DNA of 64,000 nt from Choristoneura fumiferana. Lineage: Eukaryota > Arthropoda > Insecta > Lepidoptera > Tortricidae. The notes under the pieces are model-generated. The model worked only from the letters and a program-made list of their open reading frames with translations. It did not search any database and was not told the DNA's origin. The stretch lies in contig NC_133498.1 of assembly GCF_025370935.1 (NCBI RefSeq), forward strand, positions 9,989,610 to 10,053,609, written 5' to 3'. This document shows, piece after piece, positions 9,782-23,000 of this stretch; position 1 is the first letter of the stretch, and the number at the start of each line of letters is the position of its first letter. The position numbers were made by a program, and so were the translations under genes.

Positions 9782-9991
9782 CTAGCATATAAATGCGAAA
9801 GTGTGTTTGTATGTTTGTCCGTGTTCCACGTCGAAACGGAGCAACGAAACGACGGGGTTTTTAGCATAGAGATAGTTTATGGGCCAGAGAGTGACATAGG
9901 CTACTTTTTATCCCGGAACAATGCACAGTTCCCGAGGGAACAGCGCGCGATAACCGAATTCCACGCGGGCGAAGCTGCGGGCAAAAGCTAG
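9782..9991 (+). mobile_element. Non-autonomous Helitron-like element (Lep1 type)
   Basis: Starts at tataaatgcgaaagtg, contains tagtttatgggccagagagtg and ends ccacgcgggcgaagctgcggg-caaaagctag followed by T. The GC hairpin about 10 bp before CTAG and the 3' flanking T are Helitron hallmarks. It abuts the ATG microsatellite of the RTE copy. Confidence 0.75.
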
Positions 9992-10363
9992 TAATTTAAT
10001 AAATAAATATAAGAATTTTTTTTTTGACAGGCATTTCCCGCACATTGTGCGACTATTCTAGTCTAGTGGTTAGTTAAAGTGTGAAAGAAAGAAAGAAGTG
10101 AAATTTATAAATTTGCTTTAACAAATTTGTTGTTATGTGAGTTCAGAATTAAATAATTATAATGTTTACTTATTTATGACGGTGGAAGCATTCTACACTT
10201 CCACTAAACGTAAATATAGTTAGTGTTTAGTTTTGTAACTAAGGGACCCCATACATCCCTGTCAGGGCCTTATGGGTATTAAGTATTATTCTTTTTTTGT
10301 AATTTTTTCTTTAATGTTACACTGCAGTAAGTATTTTATTAGTACTTAGGTGGTTTTAGGCAG
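9992..10363. other. Intergenic stretch, no feature seen
   Basis: AT-rich single-copy-looking sequence with a short (gaaa)n run near 10085. No exon or repeat recognised. Confidence 0.4.
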
Positions 10364-10583
10364 GTGGTAGGACATTGTGCAAGGTCCGCCCGTATTGCTA
10401 CCACCATCTTGCTCGCTAATCCTACCGTGAAGCAGCAGTGCTTGCACTGTTGTTTCGGCGTGGAGAGTAAGACAGCCGGTGAAATTACTGGCACTGCAAG
10501 CACTGCTGCTTCACGGCAAGATTAGCGAGCAAGACGGGGTAGCAATCCGGGCAGACCTTGCACAAGGTCCTACCACCTGCTAT
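10364..10583. mobile_element. Fold-back arrangement of family B repeat
   Basis: The left half (gcaggtggtagg ... gtgcaaggtccgcccg ... gcagcagtgcttgcactgtt) is answered by a right half in reverse (gcaagcactgctgcttcacgg ... cgggcagaccttgcac ... cctaccacctgc). The arms are about 90 bp and the centre holds gtaagacagccggtgaaat. Confidence 0.65.
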
Positions 10584-11390
10584 GTATGTATATCAAGTTT
10601 TTAAGGTTTTAGTTTATCAGTTAATTCAGCTAAATAGTTTCTAATAACATTATTACTTTAAATTGAACCTTTCTTCTCCAAACAATGTTATGCTTGACCA
10701 GAAAACAGGATTTCTGTATTCCCATTGAACTAAACTACGAGTAATGGGAACCAAAAATACCCACGTATTTTTATTACGATAGTCAAGGATTCTACATTGG
10801 TGGTAAAAATAAACCAATGGTTTAACTGTAGTAGTTAAGTTTGTGTGGGCGCAGTTTGAACCCGCTTTGAAGGAATGTGCTCTCGGCTTCGGTTAAATAG
10901 GTATAGGTCACCATGGAACGCTGTCATAGTAAATTATATTTTATTTATTTGCCAATAAAAATTACAGCATTACAGTACTCGTAAAACCAATGCGCTGTAA
11001 AATTCAAATTAAACAAAAAAAGAATACAAAAAAGTCATTAGAAACAAACAAAAAAGTTATTTAGGGATTTTTATCCTTGATTCCCTAAAGCGACGGAAGA
11101 CCACGCCCTCTGGCCAGAAGTCGAAGTGCAGGAACATCTGCTGGTGCTTAGCCGGCACTTAGAGTCTAAAAGAGCGAAAATTGTTGGCTCTATTCGGGTT
11201 TATCATCAAATTACCGACAATTAAATAATCTAATTTTATTTCAAAGTCAACGCTTCGAGTATTTTCATTTCATCGACAATTGTATAGTTGTATTATTTCA
11301 TAGAAAACGTTTCGTAATTTATTGTTTTTTTTTTAATAAGATAAATCTTACTTCACGTAAAGTCACTTGACTATGAGTTATTTTGCAATT
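10584..11390. other. Intergenic stretch
   Basis: No gene seen. A possible LINE 3' fragment (minus) at about 10930-11170 contains gcgacggaagaccacgccct, which reads like former coding sequence, but no family was identified. Confidence 0.3.
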
Positions 11391-11746
11391 AACCTAACCT
11401 ACTTTTTTGGGTAATTTCGATTGTGCGAGGGTCACAGTTCTAACCTAACCTAACCTACTTCTCTGGTAACAGTTTGATTCTACAAGGGTCGCAGTTCTAA
11501 CCTAACCTAACTTTTCTCGTATCAGTTTGATTGTGCAAGGGTCACAATTCTAACCTAACCTACATTTCTGGTTACAGTTTGAATCTGCAAGAGTCGCAGT
11601 TCTAACGTAACCTAACCTACTTTTCTCGTATCAGTTCGATTGTGTAAGGGGCACAGTTCTAACCTAACCTACTTTTCCGGTAACAGTTTGAATCTGCAAG
11701 AGTCGCAGTTCTAACCTAACCTAACCTACTTTTCTGGTAGCAGTTA
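11391..11746. repeat. Minisatellite with CCTAA (TTAGG-like) runs, dimeric
   Basis: About six and a half units of 50-58 bp. Each starts with aacctaacctaacctac. Units alternate: type A has gattgtgcaagggtcacag, type B has gaatctgcaagagtcgcag, in order A-B-A-B-A-B. The real period is therefore a dimer of about 108 bp. CCTAA is the complement of the insect telomere repeat TTAGG, but here it is only a 10-15 bp part of each unit. Confidence 0.75.
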
Positions 11747-12785
11747 TAACATCTATCTAAAAATATGAAAAGTTTCCATCCACGGCTCAGTTTCCTCGAC
11801 TGTACGTGTTGTCGATTATTTTACAATGTGTTTGTAATAAAACTGCGAAGAAATGAACATCTTTGTTTTGTAATTCAGTCATTTAAAATTGTTGCAAAAC
11901 GAATTATATGCCAAATAATATATTCCTAACAACAGTATTTCTATGAAATAATAAAAATTGAAATGAACTGGTCACGAACAAAATGCCCGCTAAAAAATAA
12001 AAAAAAACTCTGGCGGTTGAATTTCAAGGTTGAACCCGATCCTGTAAGAATATCGGGATTTTTTTTACCAGCCTCAAGGAGCCGCAGGCAGAAGTATTAG
12101 GTCTTAATTTCAACTTGATACCTACTATTATGCTATTTATACTATACCAAGTTATGTAAGGTAAACGCCCGAATGCTCTATTGCTAATGACAAAATTAAA
12201 GATGGCACAGCCGCCGCTGGCGGATGACACAGCGACGAGCACTCGTACATTAACCTTACCTCTGAAGTTGATTGTGGATTCTAGAAGACACATTCACGAA
12301 CAAAAAGAGATGCCGTATTGGATATCAAATAAAAGGGATTATTAACTTTTTTAATCATCAATCGAATACAAACGACAAGTTTTCCAATCACGTTTTATCC
12401 TAACGGGCACTACCTAGCTCTTATTCATATGGTAATAGGGTCGAATTAACTTGGTTTTGGTTCCGACGCTTTGTTTTAGAGATCTTCGGCTCCGGATACG
12501 CGTCTTGGTTTGTTTGTAAGCAAACCCAGTTTTATGGGCATTGATACGATGTAGGTACTGTTGTGAAGGAAAGTGTTGTTTTTAGAGCGATTATTCGAGT
12601 CTTTCAACCGTTTCATTTTTCCTGGACACTTCTGTAAAAATGGTCGAATATTCTGAATTAGGCGGTGTAAACGCTCGAATAAGAATTAGTTCTTAGAATA
12701 TATTAGAATAATTTAACAAAATGACATGTAATAATGATATTACCAATAAAAGAGTATGAGTATGAGTAATCCTTCAGTTAAATCA
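11747..12785. other. Intergenic stretch, no gene seen
   Basis: No exon recognised. Weak inverted motifs around 12588 and 12672 (gattattcgag / gctcgaataag) suggest a decayed MITE. The minus-strand frame at 12024-12293 shows no family features. Confidence 0.3.
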
Positions 12786-13035
12786 AGCGTTTTTCAACCT
12801 TTTTGTTGTAACGGCACGTTTTATGTTCATCAAAGTAACACGGCACACCCGTAAAAATAGCCAAGTGCGAGTCGGACTGGCGCGCAGAGGGTTCCGAACA
12901 TCGTAATATGTATAACATAACGAAAGAAAGAAAGAAAGACACCTTTACGCACGGAACCCCAAAAGCATACTTCGCGGCACACCTGAAAATATACGCGGCA
13001 CACGCGTGCCGCGGCAACCAGTTGAAAACGTCTGA
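12786..13035. mobile_element. MITE-like repeat interrupted by an R1-related fragment
   Basis: The ends (gtttttcaacc... and ...ccagttgaaaacg) are loosely inverted, with repeated gcggcacac motifs. The interior 12861-12955 carries ccaagtgcgagtcggactgg ... gggttccgaac, a piece of an R1-related element with a (gaaa)n run. Followed by an (actat)n-rich microsatellite to 13130. Confidence 0.45.
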
Positions 13036-13269
13036 GGTACATAACTATATTATATACTACACTATACTACACTACACTATACTGCTACTATACTGCTACT
13101 ATATTATTATTATATTATGTACTTAACTAGACAGAACCAGAGCCCGCGACTGCCAGAATTTCGTTATATTATTAAGGCTGTTTTTTTATATACCTACATG
13201 GTACCTACAAAAACATTTCTTCTATTAAAGTGTACTACTTTTGTTTCGCTGACAAGACAGAATAACAAC

Positions 13270-13440
13270 AAGAAATAGTGGATCCACCCAAGTATTGTCA
13301 AAACGACTTTCGGATACCACAGGGGACAGAAGAGCTGGCAGCTTCCTCGCACAACGTATCAGCATTGCATTGCTATACAGCGAGGAAATACTGCCAGCGT
13401 CTTTGGGTCCATGCCGCGGGGGGATCCTTTTACATTTTTT
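13270..13440 (+). pseudogene. Possible LINE coding remnant
   Basis: The plus-strand frame around 13325-13420 reads like the end of a retroelement ORF (AGSFLAQRISIAL...). Weak match by eye; no stop-free gene. Confidence 0.3.
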
Positions 13441-13446
13441 TTCAAG

Positions 13447-13565
13447 TTATAGTTTATGTATGTAAACTCTTTATTGCACATAAAAATAAAAATACAAATA
13501 CACAGAGAGGAGAACGAAGGCGAGCTTATCCCTAAAAAGGGATCTCTTCCAGCTAACCTAGTTAG
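13447..13565 (-). mobile_element. LINE 3' end, inverted
   Basis: The reverse complement carries ctggaagagatccc ... gtgcaataaagagtttac, the same 3' UTR as 7670-7815. Confidence 0.5.
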
Positions 13566-13915
13566 GAGAAAACATTTGGTTATATAGAGGATAAGCAGAC
13601 AGTGAAAATTACGTGCGGTAAAGAGAAAAAACAGAAATAAGTACTCAAAAGAGAGAAAGTATACACAACATTATTTACATTAAAACCAACATAAAACAAA
13701 AGAAATATTACAAACAATTACAAAAGCGAAACACAGTAGTTTAGTTATTTGTTACCTACTTATATTTTTAAGATATTATGTAATGTAAATACTTAATCAA
13801 GTTTGTATGTATTTATATATTAAATTTGTATCAATAAATAAACTCCTAGTAAGTAGTAGTTGCCTTTAAATAAAGAAAAATATTTTTTTCTGAACACTTT
13901 CCTCGCTGACTGTAC
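13566..13915. other. Region upstream of the SVWC gene
   Basis: AT-rich, no clear promoter. cctcgctgactgtaccgctgcag at 13900-13922 could be a 3' splice site of a 5' UTR exon, which would put the true transcription start further upstream. Confidence 0.3.
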
Positions 13916-13983
13916 CGCTGCAGCACGCCACGAGTCTCCGAGATCACTGTCCAGCGCCACTCGGGAACTTACTTCAAGCTGAC

Positions 13984-13995
13984 ATGTACATATAG
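13984..13995 (+). promoter_or_regulatory. Upstream ORF (Met-Tyr-Ile-stop) before the SVWC start
   Basis: ATG TAC ATA TAG ends four bases before the main ATG at 14000. The sequence acatgtacat is duplicated, once at the upstream ORF and once at the real start. Such a minimal upstream ORF would be expected to lower or condition translation of the main frame. Confidence 0.5.
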
Positions 13996-13999
13996 CGTC

Positions 14000-14075
14000 A
14001 TGTACATCATTATATTTTTGTGCTTCCTGACGACGACCCGAGCTGGGCCCGCAACAGAGTCCGTGAAGGATCAAC
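14000..14075 (+). CDS. SVWC gene exon 1 (signal peptide)
   Basis: Encodes MYIIIFLCFLTTTRAGPATE and five more residues, then one base of the next codon; donor GTAAGA. A hydrophobic core of ten residues ends at a small-residue cleavage site (TRA|GP). The ATG at 14000 is chosen because the preceding ATG at 13984 stops after three codons. Confidence 0.8.
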
Positions 14076-17000
14076 GTAAGACTTTGCATTTCCAATATTG
14101 ATGTATGATGTGTATTGTATTGTAAACTCTTTACTTTATTGTACGTAATCTAACCAACAAAAAATTGGAATACCCACTTTGCCACTTTAAAAGTTCAATA
14201 TCTCAGAAACGGACCTCATGGCTCATGAGTCCTTGACCGTCATTTGTTTCTTCCGCAGACTGCACAGACCCTCGTACCATGAGGAAGCATGCCGCGTACA
14301 CCGAGTGGGCGGATGCGTACTCCTGCACGCGGCACCGCTGCCAGCCTGGGGGGAGGAACCTCGCCATTTACACTGTCGGGTAAGCTATCTCCTACAAAAA
14401 GAAAGAAAGAAATACAACTTTATATTCACAACACAACAATAGACAATATTAAGATTGGTTTTTTGGAGTCTTTTTGTATTTTTTATTTCAACTCCAAATT
14501 TGTTAATTTTACGGGTATCCCGTGTGTGACGTCTCTCGATGAGAGCGGAACATAGATGTCGCTAGTGCTGCTCACTGCATAAGTAGCGTAGTAGAAATAA
14601 GCAAACCTGAGATATGTATGCATAGGAAAAATTCGTGTCTAGATTCCTGTCCAGCGGTGGTGTTGGGGTTATAGTACGCAGCACGGATTGCTGAGGACCT
14701 GGGCTCGATTCCCAGCGCTGATCTCTTTTTCTGGTTTTTCGGTATAGACAATATTACACTTGACACAACAATATTATTAAGTACTTACGACAGTATAGCT
14801 AGGTAAGGTAGTAAGATAGTATTGTGTCATTTCATTGCGGTTGTGAATCGGACACTGGCTGAGCATAATCCAAAAACCGGCCAAGAGCGTGTCGGACACG
14901 CACGAAATAGGGTTCCGTAGGAATTACGAAAAAAATAAGTAATATTTTTCTAAGGATTTCGTATTTTATACGGGATCTTCCATAGTTTAGTCAGATATAT
15001 TTTATACCTTAGGCTGCTTTTTACTCTTAAACTACTAATAATTCTCAAGACTTTAACCGTTATAGTTTTCCTTGAAAGTTTGATATATTTACTACCATTC
15101 TGAATTTTTTCAAATTTTTCCGCCCGTCAGGATTTTAGAGAGGGGGGGACGCCAGATTTCAATGAAAATGTGCACTTTAAAATTGAATATTTCGCAATTT
15201 CGTTATCTTAGCAACCCCCCAATGGTTTTAAAATACCTATCCAACGATATACCCCACAATATAGAGTTAGTCAAGAAAAAAAATCACCCCCACTTTACGT
15301 CTATGGGAGGTACCCTAAAAATATTTTTAACTTTTTTATATTGTACCAGTTTGTCGGCGTGACTGATATATTCATGTCAAATTACAGCTTTCTAGTACTA
15401 ACGGCATCTGAGTTTACCCGCGGACAGACAGACGGACAGACATGGCGAAACTATAAGGGTTCCTAGTTGACTACGGAACCCTAAAAAATAAGAAATTCTT
15501 TAGATTGCTTCTTCAAATAAACTTTAAGTGTACATTATACCTTACTAGAAATAAATTACTATTTACTAGAATTAAAAATAGGTAATATTAAAAAGTCTAT
15601 AATGAAGCCTAGCTTGAAGTACTGTTCCTGCATTAATATCTGCCACAACGGAGAATGTAAAAATATCTGACACTTCTACTGGCCCTAGAAATAGAGTCGT
15701 ACGGTCAAGAACTTTAATTCATGAGCAACCATGGACCCATGTCACAGTAAACGTCATAGTGACATCGCATTAATTAACAATGAAAATCGCAATGACTTTT
15801 CCTTTGAAAAGGTTCCATGATGGCTCATGAATTAAAGTCTTTGACCGCACGCGTATACCTACAGTCAAGTGCAAAGATATCGAGACGGCCGAAGTTACGA
15901 AAATATGTACACACGACTATATGCACTTAACATTAAGGTCGTGTATAATGTATTTTTGTAACTTTGGCCGTGTCGATATCTTTTTGTAAATGTTTCTTTT
16001 TTTAGTTGCAAGCGCGTCGAAGCACCAGAATCCGCCATAGAATGCGAAGAAGTGGTCGAAGACACCAACATGCAGTTCCCGTATTGCTGTACCCGGCTCA
16101 GGTGACTAGACTAAGCTAATTATTAATTGCTCTTACTACCTGTCCTCTCCCAGAGGCACAAATTTGTGCCCAAATTCCTTTGATAATACATCATTAAATG
16201 TCATCCTGGGAGATGACAGATTAATGGTAGTAAGTACCATTAGCCAAATAAGTGGTCTTGGTCTATCAATTTTTAAACAATTTCCTATCAAACGAATATG
16301 TCGCTAAAGTCGAACTTTCAAGTTGACAGACACGTCTATTGGCATTATATGACATGCAAACGATTATCAAATCTTTAGGGTGGTAGACCACATATTTGGC
16401 TTATGGTACAACGTCCATCCATATCGCTGCGACTAGTTAAGTTAATTATGTATTTATAAAAAAACACGCCATTATGGTAGCCGAATTCTTTTTATTCCGC
16501 GGGAACTTTGCAATTTTCCGGGATAGAAACTATTGTATGTCCTTATGTATGGACTCAAACTATCTGTATACCGAATTTCATCTAAAACGGTTCTGCGGTT
16601 TAGACTTGATGAAGTAACATACAAACAGACTTACAACCTTTTGCATTTATAATATTAATGGGCTAACCATCAAAGATTTCTAATCCACACGGAATAAAGT
16701 AAAACTTGGATCGTTACGTCATAGTTTTCAAAATCATACGAAATTAAGGTCATTGCTGTTTTTACAAGCTTTTATTTAGTTTCACCTGTCCCGTTGTCTG
16801 TCTGTCTGTCTGTAATCAAATCTTGCAAGTAAAATTCGACCAACTTCCAGTGCTTGGATTGATTTGAAATTTGGTATACTTATTTAAATTGCGTGACAAT
16901 ACAATAATCTGGTAGTGACGTCCTGGTAGTCCAGACAGGAATGTCTCCACAGGACGGAACTCTTCAACGGTTAATGGCATCTACTTGAAATTTGGTATGC

Positions 17001-20000
17001 AAATGTAATTTGGGTGACAATACAAGTGCAGTCAACAAAAAGTACAGTCAGCAAAAAAAGCTTGTATTAAAAATGATTTTTTACCAAAAACTTATTTTAT
17101 AATGTAAATAATTTATTACATACATACTAAGAACTACAAGAAACTATTTAAAAAACTTTTATCTCGAAATAGTTTTCGATTTACTGATACAATATAATGA
17201 AATAGACAATTCCAATGAAGATTTCCAATTCCAATGAAGTCCACTTTTGTACTGCCCTTTTTTTTAATGTTACCTTTTGTATTTCCTTTTTTTTGTACAA
17301 TAAAGAGTATAAACAAACAAACAACACGATTTCTGTGATGCCAACAGATGCTTGGTGGTGGTGCGTGGTGAAGTCTGGACGCGCGTGCTGGGCCAGCCCT
17401 GGGAGACGCTTCCAGCCGCCCCCTGGAGCCACATGTACAAGATGAAGAAACCCCCGCCGGTCGACGGAACCTTCCTGCCCAAGTAAGTAAAGTAACTTAA
17501 CAGAAGGGTCGGCCTCGCGCACGAAGAGTTCCGTACCATCTATATAACATTAGACATTAGCAAAAAAAATATTTTAATTTAAATGTATATTTATTCTGTG
17601 AATATTTTCAAGCGTCTATCTTTTGCCGTTACTAATATCAAGCAAATTTTTCCACCCACCCGTTTAGATTTTAGAGGGGGGGGGGACGCTTGATTTTAAT
17701 GAAAAATTAAATATAAGTATCATGGGACACTTGACACCAATTGACCTAGTCCCAAACTAATCAAAGCTTGTACAATGGACACTAGGCAACGGATAAACAT
17801 ACTTACTTATATAGATAAATACATACTTAAATACATATTAAACATCCAAGACCCGAGAACAAACATTCGTATTATTCATACAAATATCTGCCCCGGCCGG
17901 GATTCGAACCCGGGGCCTTAAGCTTCGTAGTCAGGTTCTCTAATAACCACTTGGCCACTTGGCCATCCGGTCGTCAAAAATAAAAAAATAAATAAAAAGT
18001 AAATTGCACTTTATTGTACCATTTTGTCGGCATAGTTTTTAGTTAATAGTTATGTAAACTATTCGTGCAAAATTACAGCTTTCTAGCATTGATAGCCCCT
18101 GAGCAAAGCCGCGGACGGACAGACAGACAGACATGGCGAAACTATAAGGGTTCCGTTTTTGCCATTTTGGGTACGGAACCCTAAAAAAGAGCCTAACGGG
18201 AGAATTCATGCTCTCACGGCTTTCCAGCAAAAGGCTGAAGCAAGACTCTGGCTAGATAAGAAACCCCTCCAACTCCGTAATAAGCTCCAGACCAGAGAGC
18301 TGGGGACGTGCAGTTAGGTTTTTTAGTCGGTGAGAGTCCGGCACTGTCTTGGCCTACCCCTCATAAAGCATCTCATATAAAATTTAAAACTAAAATCAAG
18401 TTAATAAGCTAAAGACAGACAGACATGGTGAATGTGCAAGGGTTTTCTCTTTTTGCCATTTTGGTCACGGAATCATAAATTTTAAAAAGGTCCTCGTGGC
18501 CGTGCCCAACACAGTCTAGCACTATTCTCTCGCTAAGTAAGTAGCGACGACAACTCGTTGAGAGAGGTATGTACCTAGATGTCAGCCCTTTGCCTTTGGT
18601 CTCCAGTTTTCTAAAAATACTTTACTTTTTAACAGAGAAGACGTAGCTGGCCCCATCTATGAGCTAGCAGAGCCAGAGGCTGCGCACGCGCAGAATGAGA
18701 AGTCTCTTCGAGCCAAGAAGGACCCCAAGGACTGTCCTGACGCCGTCCCTCGGTCCGTCCTGCAAACTCCTGACATTGTCGTACGTTTTATTTTCTACAA
18801 TTAATACTCATCAAGAACAAGTTTCGTCAGGTAACTAAAAACCAAAAGCGAGAAGTACACCTACTCTCCCGCATCCCGAAATTCTTTGCCTCAGAATCAG
18901 GCTTAGGGGCTGTTTCTGTTTCACCATCCATTAATTAGTGCTAACTGACGATTAAATGTGATGCCGTCTCTATTTGTTTCGTTCGAATAGACGGAGACGG
19001 CATCACATTTAACCGTCAGTTAACACTAATCAATGGATGGTGAAACTGCCCCTTAAACTTCGATTTTTCTGAGGGTATTTCTAAAAGACAACGGCACTCA
19101 GTTTGTGAGTTTTCGGAAAATAATTAAATGTTTTTTTTTGCAGATTGCTCTGTCAACCGGCAATGAAGGAAAGAAAGACAAAAATGACAACTTAAGGTAA
19201 CAACGGATGGTTATTTAATACTAACTTAAATACCTCATTGGCTAGCTCTCTATCACGTGTGAATTACCTATGAAACATCCCTTCTAGTGCAGTTCTTTGC
19301 CAAATTTCTTTATTGGTAGGTTACAAGAACAACGTATCACCTCATCATCATCATCATCATAGCCTCTATAATGACCACTGCTGGGCACAGGCCTCTGAGG
19401 ACTCAAGTCTACTTTATTGATATATCTTCGCAGTGGTGGCAAGCACAACAGGGCTCGCAAAGAGACCTCGAAGGACAAGTACGAAGACGATGTCAACGAG
19501 CAACACAACGAGATAGAGGCCGAGGAAGCTCCCGTCATCACTGAGAAGGTACGCGCCATTTTTAACCCCCGACATAAACAGAGTGGTGTTATAAGTTTGA
19601 CCGCTATGTGTGTCTGTCTGTGGCACCGTAGCTCTTAAACGGGTGGACCGATTTCAGTGCGGTTTATTTTAATTGAAAGCAGATTTTCTAGCAATGGTTC
19701 ATAGATATGTTTTATCAAAATCGGTTCAGCCGTTTTTGAGATATTGAACTTTGAAGTGACAAAGTCGGGGTTTTCCAACTTGTTGTTGGTTAGGTTATTT
19801 CGTATTTATTCAAAGACTTCCGGCAAACAAATGGTAGTGAACCACTAAGAATTAATTGTTTTACATTTCTCTAGTGGTACTTTAGCTACATGGCTATTTA
19901 CACCAAAAAATAGTCTAGGTACCAAGTGTTTCAAAGTGCTATTTACGAGTAACTATGGTTGGGTTCTGGTCATTTTGAAACACCCATACTGTTGACTGTT

Positions 20001-23000
20001 GTTTAGTTTCGGGGTCGTATGTGTAAAAACCAGGATTCATCACCTTTGAAGATATTATAACCTACTTTTGAATTGCCGTGATTGTGTTTTTCAACATTTT
20101 CAAATGTTCATTTGTAAAATTGTGCGGAATTCATTGCGAATATTTTTTTACAGCCAAATGTTCATGTAACATGTAATATCTTATTTTTCCACGTCATACC
20201 TATTCCCAGATATTACGCAATATGTAACATGACGATCTTGCATTGTTAGTTTTCACACAGCATCGATATATCGCGGAACTAACCGATTTCAGGTGTCCTT
20301 CTTTGAATTCCTCCGAAAGCATATGACGTCCACGATTGAACTCACAAAGCCAGTGATAAATTGATCGATGGGGCTTCACCACCAAAAGTCGAAGTTACTT
20401 GATCGATACCCTGTTGTTGCGTTACCACGCCGACAATCATAATAAAATCATCGCACGAATCACGCGCGAGTTCCATTTTTGCAACGAGTTGACATTTTAA
20501 AGCCACCAAAAACAAAAGATTCTTACATGAGAAAAAAAATTATTATACCGGCCAATATTAAAAAACCGGCCAAGAGCGTATCGGACACGCCCAAAATAGG
20601 GTTCCGTAGCCATTAGGAAAAAATTAAGAGATATTTTTCTAAGGATTTTGTATTTTATACGGAATCTTCCAAGTTTAGGTATATTTTATACCTTAGGCTG
20701 CTATTTTAGAGTAAAACTACTAATAATTCTCAAGCAAACTTAGCCGTTATAGTTTTCCTTGTAATTTTGATATACTTACCATCATGGATTTTTTCAAATT
20801 TTACCACCCACCGGTTTAGATTTTAGAGAGGGGACGGACGCTCGATTTTAATGAAATTTGCACTTTAAAGTTGAATATTTCGCAAAAAATCAATGAATTG
20901 AAAAAATCACCCCCACTTTACGTCTATGGGAGGTACTTACTTAGTACTTACCCTAAAAAAAAAATATTAGTTGTTTATTTATTGTACCATTTTGTCGGCA
21001 TAGTTTACATAAATATCCGTGCAAAATTATAGCTTTCTGGCATTGATAGTCCCTGAGCAAAGCCGCGGACGGACGGACAGACAGACAGACATGGCGAAAC
21101 TGTAAGGGTTCCGTTTTTGCCATTTTGGCTCCGGAACAATATAAATTAAATTCCTGTTCTCTTCGTGGTTGTTATTTCTGGTTATAATTCGATGTGGTGG
21201 GTCCGACATGTTTCAGATCCCCGAGGTGGCATCCGACGAGAGATTTTACGCTAACTCGTACCCTGCCACCAAATCTCCAAGAAGCCAGCACAAGGTGAGT
21301 TGCGACAAACAAGTATAAAAGACTTAGGTTACAGGAGTTTGCAGGTATCACTATCTTGCTCGCTAATCCTGCCGTGAAGCAGCAGTGCTTGCACTGTTGT
21401 GTTTCGGCGTGGAGAGTAAGACAGCCGGTGAAATTACTGGCACTTGAGGTATCCCATCTTAGGCCTCTAGGTTGGCAACGCATCTGCAATACCCCTCGTG
21501 TTGCAGATGTTTATGGACGGTGGTGATATCTTATTATCAGGAGACCCACTTGCTCGTTTGCCATCCAGTCGAATAAAAAAAACCATTGTATGAAACCCCT
21601 TCATCACCAGGAGTCGCAGGTGTCCTGGACGGAGATACCCCAGGATCAGTGGAACGAGCATGAGAAGACGTCCGAACCAGACAATGTTCCAAAGGTACAT
21701 GGCATACCAATAACTTATTGCAAGATACAGTCGAGTTTATAAACTGTGAGCAAAAACTTGATCAAAAATATCTGTACACGACTCTATTGTTAACGGCGTA
21801 GAAGGGCATTTCTATATACCGTTGTACCCTGAGTTTATCTCTCCGATTTCAACAAAATTTGGGAGGTAGACTCAGCCCATGATTCCGAGCTGGAAAAACA
21901 GGGTCTCCAGATGTGTCCCCAAAATATTGTATGGATGTGTCCGTTTTGTTACGAAAACAGGGATATTTGGAAATAATTCCGATCCGCATTAGCGATCCGT
22001 TCAAATAGCGAACCTACTGTGTTAAAAATAAAGTTGTGTTAAATACTAAATATACTTAATTCGTTGAGTTTCATGCCGGATTCTTTTCTCTTCAGAGGTT
22101 TTTCCGAACCGGTGGTAGATTTTTTGACATTCATATAAGTGCTTGTTATAGCCTAAATTGAATAAAGATATTTTGATTTTAACTTTGACTTTGAAAAATT
22201 ATTAAGAAAAATGTATATGCCCAGAAGCGTGTTCAGATATTTATGATCAAATTTTTGCTCACAAGTCAAAAAAGTCAAAAGTTACAATGTCTTTATTCAA
22301 TTTAGGCTATAACAAGTACTTATGAATGTCAAAAAAAATCTACCACCGGTTCGGAAAAACCTCTGCTGAGATGAATCCGGCAAGAAACTCAACGTTTATG
22401 AACTCGACTGTACTTTTTTATAAGGTTCGTAACATTAACTGTCAGAACATGAGTTCGATTTGGTAAGTAGTGAAATATAACCTGATAATTCACGTCTTAA
22501 ATCGAGTTTAGCTTGATATGTTGGGCGTGTGCTCAGACAGGAAAGACTACGAATTAGTCCAAAACTCGGAGCTGAACTCGATTTGAAAAAAACCTAACCT
22601 AACCAGTGTTCTATAAAACCATAAGAAAATACAGAGAAATTTTTGCTTTCGGAAAAAATTGAGTTCGGAAATTAAATAGTCGAGCAAATGAAACCTTTGG
22701 GAATAATATTTCTACGAAAACGCAGGATACCCTCCCTCCCACTTTTTGGTGCTTACAGAACACTTGATCCCCTTATTCAGAATGATGCTCCAGTCTTCCA
22801 CCAAGCGGACCCCATCTCGGAAGAGAAAAAAGAAGACAAGCCCTCCAACTTCCAGGCTCTGGTCGACGCGATCGGGACCCGTATGCGGGACATAGAGACG
22901 GTCGTGCAGAAGATGAGCGAGAAAGTACGCCCCGGGAAGGAGGACAATAGTGTTGAGAAGAAGTGAGATATCTTAGAATCTTACTAGCGTTTACCCGCGG

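Noticed and set aside
11391..11746. Telomere or subtelomere
   Set aside because: TTAGG-like runs are only two or three repeats long inside a minisatellite unit, with ordinary genes on the right side.
12024..12293. 89-codon minus-strand ORF with a donor-like GTAAGG
   Set aside because: No signal peptide or domain, no partner exons; composition as expected by chance.
22759..22962. Earlier acceptor for SVWC exon 10
   Set aside because: Using the AG at 22758 gives an in-frame stop at the third codon; 22781 keeps the frame.
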